36,217 nucleotides of DNA from Aquimarina sp. RZ0. GTDB taxonomy: Bacteria; Bacteroidota; Bacteroidia; Flavobacteriales; Flavobacteriaceae. The position numbers and the translations under genes were made by a program. A model generated the notes under the pieces. It was given only the letters and a program-made list of their open reading frames with translations. It was not told the origin of the DNA and did not search any database. Each line of letters starts with the position of its first letter. Positions within the stretch are counted from its first letter, which is position 1. This document shows positions 25,320-33,614 of the stretch, one piece after another. Location of the stretch: assembly GCF_008370685.1 (NCBI RefSeq), contig NZ_VTZU01000068.1:1-36217 (forward strand). Reading direction: 5' to 3'.

Positions 25320-26372
25320 ATGAATAACCGTAACCTATTTGTTGTCATCATTTTATGTTCCCTTGTTTTTTCTTGTGGAAGCAATTCTGACTCGAAAAAA
25401 AAGTATTTTTCGATTAAAACAGATAACAATAAGACCAAATTTAAGATTGGAGAGACTCTAAAAGCGACTATTGTTAATACTAAAAACATCAAAATTGATT
25501 CTGTTTCGTTTTTCTTAAGTGATAAAAGTACCGGCACCTCTTCTCAGCCAGTTTATCAAGAAAAAATTGATACAGAAAGGTTAGGAAAACACCTATTAAA
25601 AGCTATTGTATATTATGATGGTAAAAAAGAAGATGTTTATAAAAAAATCACGTTTCTCAACAATATTGCTCCCAAGCTGTATACCTATAAAATTATAGCA
25701 GAACATCCTCATGATTCTGAAGCCTTCACGCAAGGGTTAGAATTTGTAGGAGATACGCTATATGAAAGTACTGGTAAGAATGGTGCATCCACGTTAAGAA
25801 AAACTAATTATAAAACTGGAGAGGTATTGAACAAAAAGGAAGTTGCAAAAGAATATTTTGCTGAAGGCATCACGATTCTCAATCAGAAAGTTTTTCAATT
25901 AACCTGGCAAGCAGAAGAAGGGTTTATCTACGATCTTAATAGCTTTGAAAAAACCGGAAATTTTGCATATAATAAAAGTAAAGAAGGTTGGGGATTATGC
26001 AATGATGGTGAAAACATCTATAAAAGTGACGGAACAGAAAAAATCTGGATTTTAGACCCAGAAACATTGGCAGAAAAAAGCTACATAGAAATCACAACAC
26101 ATAAGAGTGTAAAATCAAAATTCAACGAACTCGAATGGATTGATGGAAAAATTTATGCAAATACATGGCAAAAAGATGGAATAGCCATTATTAATCCGAA
26201 AAATGGAGCGCTTGAAGCTGTAATTGATATGTCCGGACTAAGAGAAAAAGTTACTCAACATGATAATCTGGACGTACTGAATGGTATTGCTTATAAGAAA
26301 AACAGTAATCAACTTTTTGTAACTGGCAAAAACTGGGATAAACTTTTTGAAATTGAGGTGCTCAAGAAGTAG
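25320..26372 (+). CDS. Glutaminyl-peptide cyclotransferase, lipoprotein form
   Basis: The 350-residue protein has a lipoprotein signal peptide ending LVFSC (Cys19). About 90 residues of an immunoglobulin-like spacer follow. A plant/bacterial-type glutamine cyclotransferase propeller lies at about 115-350: EAFTQGLEFVGDTLYESTGK, FAEGITILNQKVFQLTWQ, GWGLCNDGENIYKSDGT, ELEWIDGKIYANTWQ, DVLNGIAYKKNSNQLFVTGK. These are the family's signature blades. The enzyme converts N-terminal glutamine to pyroglutamate in exported proteins. This suits T9SS substrates, whose mature N-termini are often glutamine. The location is periplasm or outer membrane. It stands alone, with the SRP RNA divergent upstream. 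Confidence 0.92.
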   Translation: MNNRNLFVVIILCSLVFSCGSNSDSKKKYFSIKTDNNKTKFKIGETLKATIVNTKNIKIDSVSFFLSDKSTGTSSQPVYQEKIDTERLGKHLLKAIVYYDGKKEDVYKKITFLNNIAPKLYTYKIIAEHPHDSEAFTQGLEFVGDTLYESTGKNGASTLRKTNYKTGEVLNKKEVAKEYFAEGITILNQKVFQLTWQAEEGFIYDLNSFEKTGNFAYNKSKEGWGLCNDGENIYKSDGTEKIWILDPETLAEKSYIEITTHKSVKSKFNELEWIDGKIYANTWQKDGIAIINPKNGALEAVIDMSGLREKVTQHDNLDVLNGIAYKKNSNQLFVTGKNWDKLFEIEVLKK

Positions 26373-26491
26373 TTTTAAGAAAACACTAATCATATGAACT
26401 TACCAAAATTTTAAAATCAAATCCTTCTGTATAGAGTGAATTTTGCAACAACATAATATACACTTCGTTATTATAGACAGATAATAAACCG

Positions 26492-26499
26492 TACCTTTG
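26492..26499 (+). promoter_or_regulatory. -7 promoter box of the helicase gene (TACCTTTG)
   Basis: It matches TAnnTTTG, 19 bases before the ATG at 26519. The -33 region has TTCG in place of TTG. Confidence 0.4.
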
Positions 26500-26518
26500 C
26501 TGCTTATTTTTTATTTAT

Positions 26519-28291
26519 ATGAACAAATTTGAAGCGTTAGGCCTCGGTGAAGCCATTATAAAGGCTGTGGATGAAATGGGATTCGAAACCCCTAGTGAAG
26601 TACAAGAAAAGGCTATCCCTATTTTACTTGATGAAGACACTGACATTGTTGCATTAGCACAAACAGGAACTGGAAAAACTGCAGCTTTTGGTTTTCCTTT
26701 AATTGAAAAAGTAGATAGTGCCAGTAGGATCACACAAGGGCTAATATTATCTCCCACTCGTGAGCTTTGTCTGCAAATTACAAATGAATTAAAAAATTAT
26801 TCTAAGTTCATCCCCGGGCTACGCACAGTAGCTATTTATGGAGGTGCCAGTATCTTTGATCAATCTAAAGAAATAAAACGTGGAGCTCAAATCATTGTTG
26901 CTACTCCAGGTCGTATGCAGGATATGATCAATCGCAAAATGGTTGATATTTCTAATATCGGATATTGTATATTAGATGAAGCTGATGAAATGCTTAATAT
27001 GGGGTTCTATGAAGATATTAACGCTATCCTATCCCATACTCCTAAGGAAAAAAGCACGTGGTTATTCTCTGCTACCATGCCTAGAGAAGTTTCTACAATT
27101 GCAAAACGTTTTATGCATGACCCTGTAGAAATTACCGTAGGTCATAAGAATACAGGATCAGAAAACGTATCCCATGAATATTATGTTGTAAACTCCAGAG
27201 ATCGATATGCCGCACTAAAAAGGTTATCTGATGCGAATCCTGATATCTTTTCTGTTATCTTTTGTCGTACAAAAAGAGATACTCAAAAAGTTGCAGAAAG
27301 TTTGATTGAGGATGGATATAATGCTGCTGCTCTACACGGAGATTTAAGCCAGAATCAGCGTGACTTGGTCATGAAAAGTTTTAGAAACCGTCAAATCCAA
27401 ATGTTGGTTGCAACAGATGTGGCAGCTCGTGGAATTGATGTAAATGATATTACTCACGTAATTAATTACCAATTACCTGATGAGATCGAAACCTATACAC
27501 ATAGAAGTGGAAGAACTGGTCGGGCAGGAAAAAATGGGGTTTCTATGGTTATTGTTTCTAAGAGTGAACTTAGAAAAATTAAGACTGTAGAGCGAATCAT
27601 TAAAAAGAAATTTGAAGAAAAAGAAATCCCTAGTGGTGAAGAAATCTGTCAGGTACAATTATTTCATCTGGCTAATGATATTGCAAAATCCGAAATAAAT
27701 CACGAAATTGACAGTTATCTGCCATCTATTAATGAAGTCTTAACTGATTTTACTAAAGAAGAATTGATTAAAAAATTCTTTTCTGTTGAGTTTTCCCGCT
27801 TTCATAATTATTATAAGAAAGCAAAGGATCTTGCAGTAAATACAGGAGATAACAGAAGTGATTCCAGAAGTAGAGACGGTAGTACTCGTTATTTTATCAA
27901 TATAGGAGAAAAAGATGGTTTTGACTGGATGACCTTAAAAGACTTTCTTAAAGAAACACTGGATTTAGGAAGAGATGCTGTAAGCCGTGTAGATGTAAAA
28001 GAAAGTTTTTCTTTTTTTAATACCGATTCAGAACATCAAGATAATATTCTCTCTATTTTTGAAGATTTTAACTTAGAAGGAAGAAAGGTAAATGTAGAAG
28101 TTTCTAAGGATTCGGGGAACAATAGAGGTGGTAGACGTCGTAGAGATAGTAGTGGTGGCGGTTTTAAAGGAAAACGAAGAAGTGAAGGGTTTAAACCCAG
28201 AGGTAAAGGTCGCAGAGATGGTGAAGACAGAGATGATAGATCTGGTGGTGGAGGCAGAAGAGACAGAAGAAAACGTAGTGATAGAAGATAG
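26519..28291 (+). CDS. DEAD-box RNA helicase (DeaD/DbpA-like)
   Basis: The 590-residue protein has all helicase motifs in order: Q motif (FETPSEVQEKAIP), Walker A AQTGTGKT at 47-54, PTREL, TPGR, DEAD in ILDEADEM, SAT, IFCRTK, ARGIDV and HRSGRTGRAG. A DbpA-type RNA-binding domain lies at about 450-530 (INIGEKDGFDWMTLKDFLKE, then RVDVKESFSFF). The last ~55 residues are Arg/Gly-rich (RRGRR-type, GGGGRRDRRKRS), a non-specific RNA-binding tail. It unwinds RNA with ATP in ribosome assembly, cold adaptation or messenger turnover. It is monocistronic, with its own promoter box and a weak hairpin at the end. Confidence 0.95.
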   Translation: MNKFEALGLGEAIIKAVDEMGFETPSEVQEKAIPILLDEDTDIVALAQTGTGKTAAFGFPLIEKVDSASRITQGLILSPTRELCLQITNELKNYSKFIPGLRTVAIYGGASIFDQSKEIKRGAQIIVATPGRMQDMINRKMVDISNIGYCILDEADEMLNMGFYEDINAILSHTPKEKSTWLFSATMPREVSTIAKRFMHDPVEITVGHKNTGSENVSHEYYVVNSRDRYAALKRLSDANPDIFSVIFCRTKRDTQKVAESLIEDGYNAAALHGDLSQNQRDLVMKSFRNRQIQMLVATDVAARGIDVNDITHVINYQLPDEIETYTHRSGRTGRAGKNGVSMVIVSKSELRKIKTVERIIKKKFEEKEIPSGEEICQVQLFHLANDIAKSEINHEIDSYLPSINEVLTDFTKEELIKKFFSVEFSRFHNYYKKAKDLAVNTGDNRSDSRSRDGSTRYFINIGEKDGFDWMTLKDFLKETLDLGRDAVSRVDVKESFSFFNTDSEHQDNILSIFEDFNLEGRKVNVEVSKDSGNNRGGRRRRDSSGGGFKGKRRSEGFKPRGKGRRDGEDRDDRSGGGGRRDRRKRSDRR

Positions 28292-28412
28292 GTTTTTATC
28301 TTTTCATAACTACTAGTGTAATTTTTGGCTCGATTTTTATGTCATGTTCTTATAAAGTAATCGTCCTATTTATTATAGTAGTTAGTATAAAATCATTACA
28401 AAACATATACAA

Positions 28413-29180
28413 TTGAAAAGAATATTATTTTACATCACACTCATGCTGATAAGTATTTCCTCTTATGCTCAGGAAATAATTCCTGAAGTTATAACGGGAA
28501 AGGTTTTGAATGCGGCGAATGATCAAAAGTTACAAAATGTACATATTGTAAATCTCAGCCAGGTAGTAGGGACTATAACAGGAAAAGATGGTAATTTTGA
28601 AATACGTGCTAATGTAAGTGATACACTTTATTTCACCTATATAGGGTACAAACCACTTAAGGTAAGAGTTACTAATGACTGGAAAAAATTTGGTGATGTA
28701 AAAATAAAAATGACAGAACTGGGGATCGCACTTGAGGAAGTTGTAGTAGCAGACGTTCAGCTTACCGGATATCTGGAAATTGATGCTAAGCGAATTCCGA
28801 TATACAATAATTACCGATATAGCATATCCGGATTAAATTCTGGATATGAAGGAGGTAGTAACCAACCAGGTGCTGTAAACAAAGTATTGGGAGCAATTTT
28901 TAATCCTGCTGATTTTTTATATAATATTTTTGGTAAGCGCTCTAAAGAGTTGCGTAAGCTACGTAAAATGAAGAAAGATGATGAAATCAGAAACCTTCTG
29001 GAAACAAAATTCGACAGAGCAACATTGATGGCGTTGCTACAGGTAGAACGTCTGGATATTGATGAAATATTAAGAAATTGTAATTATTCTTCTGATTTTA
29101 TAAAGTTTGCAAATGATCTGCAAATTATGGATGCCATCAGTGAATGTTATGAGGAATATAAGGTTCTAGACAGAAAATAA
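28413..29180 (+). CDS. Exported carboxypeptidase-regulatory-like protein (TTG start)
   Basis: The 255-residue protein starts at TTG. There is no ATG nearby in frame, and the TTG gives a perfect signal peptide (MKRILFYITLMLISISSYAQ). A CarboxypepD_reg domain covers about 24-110: ITGKVLNAANDQKLQNVHIV, GTITGKDGNFEIRA, YIGYKP, ALEEVVVAD. The C-terminal ~140 residues (KVLGAIFNPADFLYNIFGKR, then KMKKDDEIRNLLETKFDR) are helical and specific to Flavobacteria; their role is unknown. Unlike the protein at 5867 it is short and has no large beta domain. It is probably periplasmic. It follows the helicase gene by 121 bases. Confidence 0.85.
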   Translation: MKRILFYITLMLISISSYAQEIIPEVITGKVLNAANDQKLQNVHIVNLSQVVGTITGKDGNFEIRANVSDTLYFTYIGYKPLKVRVTNDWKKFGDVKIKMTELGIALEEVVVADVQLTGYLEIDAKRIPIYNNYRYSISGLNSGYEGGSNQPGAVNKVLGAIFNPADFLYNIFGKRSKELRKLRKMKKDDEIRNLLETKFDRATLMALLQVERLDIDEILRNCNYSSDFIKFANDLQIMDAISECYEEYKVLDRK

Positions 29181-29209
29181 TATCCTCTTTATTTTATATT
29201 GCCAGAAGA

Positions 29210-29575
29210 TCAATTCTCAGAATGTAAAGCAATTCGGTTGCCTTCTGTATCCAGAAAGTATCCCATATAGCCGTGGGTATCCGAAATTTGCTTTTTATCA
29301 GAAAGTACTTTCCCACCGGCAGTTTCTACCCTGCTAATTTCATTTGCCAAATCATCACAAGAAAAATAAATCAAAACACCATTAGAACCAGGAGCGTAAT
29401 ACTCCTCTGCATCAACGAGAGATCCAGTCGCTAATCCTGACTGGTTCTTATTAGGAAACCATCCCATCTGCACATCATCCATCTTTTGTAAGCTTATTTC
29501 TATATCAAAGACTTTTTCATAAAACGTCTTTGCTCGCTCCATATCGGTAACGGGAATTTCGAACCAGGTAATCAT
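29210..29575 (-). CDS. VOC-family (glyoxalase-like) protein
   Basis: The 121-residue protein is a single VOC module with paired beta-alpha-beta-beta-beta units. It starts WFEIPVTDMERAKTFYEKVF, has FPNKNQSGLATGSL in the middle, and ends GYMGYFLDTEGNRIALHSEN. The latter segment carries the D.EGN....H/S pattern of this subgroup. Members are glyoxalases, dioxygenases or binding proteins; the substrate here cannot be told. A metal site would use the E of FEIPV and the C-terminal E/H residues. It converges with the exported protein gene, 29 bases apart. Confidence 0.9.
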   Translation of the reverse strand: MITWFEIPVTDMERAKTFYEKVFDIEISLQKMDDVQMGWFPNKNQSGLATGSLVDAEEYYAPGSNGVLIYFSCDDLANEISRVETAGGKVLSDKKQISDTHGYMGYFLDTEGNRIALHSEN

Positions 29576-29930
29576 ATGATATATCTATCTTGACGGTTAT
29601 ACATTTTAATAAAACAAACTGCTCCAGTAAAAATACTAAATAAATACCAATTCACCTTACGCAAAAATAGTTTCGATTTTTGTTGGTATACGGCTTACAA
29701 ATAAATCAACTTCATATTTTTTCATACAATACTATTGACAATCTCCATTTTTATTCTTAACAATTATAGACTCGGCTTGTTTAACTGATGATTTTACAAC
29801 CCTTCGAGGGATCCAAACTCAATCTGAAGCAACTGCTGCAAATTCTCAAAACTATGACCACAAATATAATCTGGATATATTCATCTCTTTCATTACTTCA
29901 CTCATTGCAATTTCTATGGTTGTAATAGCT
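29576..29930. other. Gap with an orphan open frame
   Basis: No gene is supported. A plus-strand frame from 29739 to the stop at 29934-29936 is open for 65 codons. It ends in a membrane-helix-like stretch (IFISFITSLIAISMVVIAA) but has no usable start codon. It may be a gene remnant or chance. Confidence 0.25.
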
Positions 29931-30100
29931 GCATAATACGATTTATAACTAAAAATTTCGCATATTCATCGTTTCTTTTTCCTTTCTACTTCGTTTAAAA
30001 AATAAACCGTAGCTATAGCTATGCTTGATTTTTTTGCCTTGCATAAAGAAAAAATAATTCAATGAATTTATACGAATTTTTTAATCACAAATCGCATAAG
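29931..30100. repeat. Palindromic intergenic repeat, copy 3 (170-base imperfect palindrome)
   Basis: The core TAGCTATAGCTA is at 30010-30021. The left arm (from GCATAATACGATTTATAACT at 29931) is mirrored by the right arm (ending ATCACAAATCGCATAAG at 30100). The centre of the arms, 30015.5, is also the centre of the core. The next units out (TTTCGCATATTCAT and ATGAATTTATACGAA) also pair imperfectly. It shares AGCATAG.YATAGCTACG with the copies at 13888 and 21586, but its arms differ from theirs. Confidence 0.55.
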
Positions 30101-30338
30101 TAATTAAAAGACTGTCACAAATATTCTTATGATATATAGTTACTTTAATCTTAGATTTTATGTACCCATAGATTGCAAAAGAAACCTCATCTGATTAAAT
30201 TTCAACTCATTTTCGTTAAAACTAAAAAGTTAGGATGAGTTCAGTAAAATAAAACAACAAATGGTACAAATTCTCTATGAATTATAAGGTGACTATTGCT
30301 TATATGCAACAATCATTACATAATGCAGAAATGCAAAA

Positions 30339-30479
30339 TTAAGTGGTCGTTGTTCTTTTTTGAAATATATCGTGAACCTCAGATGGATATTGAATAGTTG
30401 ATTTATTAGTTTTAAAACCAGTTTTGACCTGATTAAAAAACGTTTTTATTTTATTGGTAGGAGTGATTTTTTTACTCAT
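30339..30479 (-). CDS. Candidate small basic protein (46 residues)
   Basis: The ATG-to-TAA frame encodes MSKKITPTNKIKTFFNQVKT then GFKTNKSTIQYPSEVHDIFQ and KRTTTT. The composition is protein-like: amphipathic, Lys-rich, without stop-prone codons. A TAnnTTTG box (TATATTTG, 30520-30527) lies 40 bases upstream on the same strand. I know no family. It could be a real small protein, a remnant of a larger gene, or chance. The rest of 30101-30615 shows nothing else. Confidence 0.35.
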   Translation of the reverse strand: MSKKITPTNKIKTFFNQVKTGFKTNKSTIQYPSEVHDIFQKRTTTT

Positions 30480-30615
30480 GACGAATCTGTTTTTAGGGAT
30501 TAAAACGCTTAGTCTCATTCAAATATAATGATTTTAAACTAAAAAAACCGATGTAACCACAGTAATATCACACATTTAAACCACTGTTTTTAAACAAATT
30601 ATAAAAATCACCCAT

Positions 30616-32589
30616 TCAATTACTAATAACTATAAACTCACTCCTTCGGTTTAGTTGATGCTCCTGTTTATTACATTTCACCCCATTTCCGCATTTATTT
30701 ATTAATACCGTTTCGCCATATCCCTTGCTTTTTACTCTGGATGAATCTACCCCTTTACTGATAATATAATTTGCCGTAGAAGTAGCTCTTTTTGTAGATA
30801 ATTTTAGATTATATGCGTCACTTCCTCTACTATCTGTATGTGATCCTATTTCGATCTGTAAAGAAGTATATTTTTTCATAAATTCTACTATCTTATTCAG
30901 TTCTTCTGCTGTCTTTCCTAAAATCAAGGCTTTATTAGACGCAAAATATATTGGTTTTAATGCTAACAGCTTGGCAAGATCTACTCCTTTTTCTGGAGCT
31001 AAACTTTCTAATTGTAACTCTTCTGATAAATCCGTTACTTCTCTGGTAGTTCGCAACATTTTGGACAAAGGATTATAATTTTCTTTGTTGACTATAATCT
31101 CATAATTCTTATTATTACAGTCCACTTCAAAACTAAAAGCTCCAGAAGTATCCGTTATACTGTAATAAAGTAATTCTTTGTTTTCATCTCTTATTTCTAT
31201 CACTGCATCCTTTATTATTTCACCAGTTCTTTTATCTTTAAGAATCACTTTAATTTTCCCCATGCAGTCGGTAATAAGTGGTTTAACTTCCTGGAAACTA
31301 TAAATATCGTCATCTCCTCTACCACCGGGTCGATTCGATGCAAAATACCCTTTGCGGGTCGTATCATTAATTACAAATGTGACGTCATCAGAAGTACTAT
31401 TCACCGGCTTGCCAACATTATAGACTTTCACATCCGTAGTATCCTTCAGGTTACTGGCAAAAATATCTAATCCTCCTAATCCCAAATGACCATCTGATGA
31501 AAAATACAAGAATCCATTAGTGCTTATAAAAGGAAAGGTATCTCTTCCTTCGGTATTTATAGCTGAACCCAAATTTTTGGGAATCCCAAAAGTTCCATTT
31601 TCGAGAATATCTACTACATAAATATCAGACATTCCATACCCCCCTGGCATATCAGAAACGAAATAAAGTTTTGATTCATCTGCATTTAAAACAGGGTGTG
31701 CTACAGAATAATGATCATTATTAAATGGTAAATCTTCTAGATCAGACCAGGTAAACTTATCATTTAGGCGTGCTCTAAATATTCTTAATCTGTTTATTCC
31801 TGTAGAATCTTTATTGATTTTAGGTTTTATAATATTATTTCGTGTAAAGTACACTGTTACTCCATCTTTTGAAAAAAAGGAAGTAGACTCATTAAACCTT
31901 GAATTAAGTTCTTTTGAAAACTCCAGAGGAAATGAAATCCCTGTTGAATCATTCATAATACCGCTAAACAAATTGAGATAAGGCTGTTCTGTCCATTTAT
32001 TCTTTCTCGATATAGATTTTCTCACTTTTCTCGATGAAGAAAATACTAATTGATCCTTATATATCGATGGTGCAAAATCTGTATATGCTGAGTTTTTTGA
32101 TAAATTTTTAATTTCATATCTTCCTGATTGTAACTCAATATCATCCAGGTAATCTGGATTATTGATTAAATATTTCACTCTGGAATCATTGGGAATTGCC
32201 TCATTAACTTTTTTTATTAATTGATCTGCTTTATCATATTCTTTTAAAAACTTATAGGATTGTGCAGCTCTAAAATAGTATTCTATATCAAAGTTATTAA
32301 TTGAATCTCCCTGTTTTTCGAGCTTGTTTTTATTTTCTATCATTCGCTCATACCACCTTGCTGCATTTTCTAAATCTGCATTAAAATAGTAGGCATCTGC
32401 CAATTTTTGATAAACTTCCAGACTGCCTTCTCCATTTTTAATAATTGATTTATACCCGTCAATAGCATCTCTATAAGCAAGATTATTAAAATTTTTATTC
32501 GCATTCTTTAGTAGTGTCTCCTGTGCAAAAACAGATATTACGGGTATCCATAAAAGAACAAATAGTAGCTTATTAAAATTTATTTTCAT
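30616..32589 (-). CDS. OmpA-family protein with TPR and PD40 repeats (T9SS-associated)
   Basis: The 657-residue protein has a signal peptide (1-22, ending SVFAQ). TPR-like helices lie at 25-140 (YRDAIDGYKSIIKNGEGSLE, ADAYYFNADLENAARWYERM). A PD40/WD40-like propeller covers about 165-430 (FAPSIYKDQLVFSSSR, HPVLNADESKLYFVSDMPGG, YGMSDIYVVD, GYFASNRPGGRGDDDIYSF). A carboxypeptidase-regulatory or CNA-B-like sandwich covers about 440-520. A C-terminal OmpA peptidoglycan-binding domain follows (545-655: IEIGSHTDSRGSDAYNLKLS, then TKRA). This layout is that of the OmpA partners encoded with PorP/SprF, like PorE. It anchors the secretion or adhesin complex to the cell wall from the periplasm. It follows the SprF-like gene by 16 bases. 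Confidence 0.93.
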   Translation of the reverse strand: MKINFNKLLFVLLWIPVISVFAQETLLKNANKNFNNLAYRDAIDGYKSIIKNGEGSLEVYQKLADAYYFNADLENAARWYERMIENKNKLEKQGDSINNFDIEYYFRAAQSYKFLKEYDKADQLIKKVNEAIPNDSRVKYLINNPDYLDDIELQSGRYEIKNLSKNSAYTDFAPSIYKDQLVFSSSRKVRKSISRKNKWTEQPYLNLFSGIMNDSTGISFPLEFSKELNSRFNESTSFFSKDGVTVYFTRNNIIKPKINKDSTGINRLRIFRARLNDKFTWSDLEDLPFNNDHYSVAHPVLNADESKLYFVSDMPGGYGMSDIYVVDILENGTFGIPKNLGSAINTEGRDTFPFISTNGFLYFSSDGHLGLGGLDIFASNLKDTTDVKVYNVGKPVNSTSDDVTFVINDTTRKGYFASNRPGGRGDDDIYSFQEVKPLITDCMGKIKVILKDKRTGEIIKDAVIEIRDENKELLYYSITDTSGAFSFEVDCNNKNYEIIVNKENYNPLSKMLRTTREVTDLSEELQLESLAPEKGVDLAKLLALKPIYFASNKALILGKTAEELNKIVEFMKKYTSLQIEIGSHTDSRGSDAYNLKLSTKRATSTANYIISKGVDSSRVKSKGYGETVLINKCGNGVKCNKQEHQLNRRSEFIVISN

Positions 32590-32605
32590 GTTGATTTATT
32601 ATGTT

Positions 32606-33604
32606 TTAGAAAAATCTTGGATACATGACACGCTCATTTTTTTTGAATATTTCATACCGAAGAAAAAATTCATAAGACCCTGCGTTAAACTCTGTATTTC
32701 CTAAAGCAGAAGTTTCCCAATCATAAGCAAATCCAAACATTAAGCCTTCAGAAACCTGAAACCCTACTAATGCACTCAAGGCAGCACTCCACCTATAAGC
32801 AGCACCGAAGGTAAGCTTGTCATATAACAAAAAATTTGCGGATGCGTCTAATTGTAATGGTGAACCAGAAACGACTTTACCTAAAATTGCGGGTTTAAAT
32901 TGTAATGATTCATTGATCATAAAAACATATCCTCCCATCACATAATAATTAATCCTCTCTGCCGCTAAGAATGAAGAAGCTGTATCATCACTAGAAGATT
33001 CATTAAAATGTTTCGTTTCTAATAAGTTTGGTGCGGAAATCCCAATATATCCCTTTTCTGTATGGTAATAAGCTCCAATCCCTACATTAGGAGAAAACTT
33101 TCTATCAATATTCGCATCTAATAATATATCCGCATTGGTGTATTGGTTTAGTCTGTCAAAATTAACATCTAATAAATGTCCTCCTGCCTTTATTCCTAAT
33201 GCCAGCTGGCTTCCTTCTGAAATATCCAAAATATATGAAAAATCAATATCAAAATATGTTTCTTGTGTAGGTCCAATTTTGTCATTAACCATAGAAAACC
33301 CTAAACCTACTTTATTAGATGGTCCTATAGGCGTATGTATGTTTAGAGTTTGTGTGACAGGCGCTCCTCCTATTCCTACCCATTGATTTCTATACAAACC
33401 TGTAATACTTATGGCATCTCTAGATCCTGCATATGCAGGATTGACACTAATGGTATTATACATATACTGTGTATATTGAGCATCTTGCTGAGCACATATC
33501 TCTCCAGAAACCTGTACCAATAAAATAACCATCAAAACATATTTTTTTGGTATATTAATAATTGTATTTTGTAATATTGAAAATATCTGTATTGTATTTT
33601 TCAA
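32606..33604 (-). CDS. PorP/SprF-family type IX secretion membrane protein
   Basis: The 332-residue protein has a signal peptide (ending GEICAQ at about 38). The family's opening follows: QDAQYTQYMYNTISVNPAYA then GSRDAISITGLYRNQWVGIG. The rest is an outer-membrane beta-barrel (VGLGFSMVNDKIGPTQETYF, NVGIGAYYHTEKGYIGIS, GFAYDWETS) with the C-terminal SYEFFLRYEI. SprF-like proteins are needed to export or surface-anchor a partner adhesin with a type B C-terminal domain, as SprF does for SprB in Flavobacterium johnsoniae. Here the partner adhesin lies directly upstream (10 bases), so the pairing is likely. The N-terminus may start later: the first 20 residues lengthen the signal peptide. Confidence 0.93.
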   Translation of the reverse strand: MKNTIQIFSILQNTIINIPKKYVLMVILLVQVSGEICAQQDAQYTQYMYNTISVNPAYAGSRDAISITGLYRNQWVGIGGAPVTQTLNIHTPIGPSNKVGLGFSMVNDKIGPTQETYFDIDFSYILDISEGSQLALGIKAGGHLLDVNFDRLNQYTNADILLDANIDRKFSPNVGIGAYYHTEKGYIGISAPNLLETKHFNESSSDDTASSFLAAERINYYVMGGYVFMINESLQFKPAILGKVVSGSPLQLDASANFLLYDKLTFGAAYRWSAALSALVGFQVSEGLMFGFAYDWETSALGNTEFNAGSYEFFLRYEIFKKNERVMYPRFF

Positions 33605-33614
33605 CTGAAATTAT

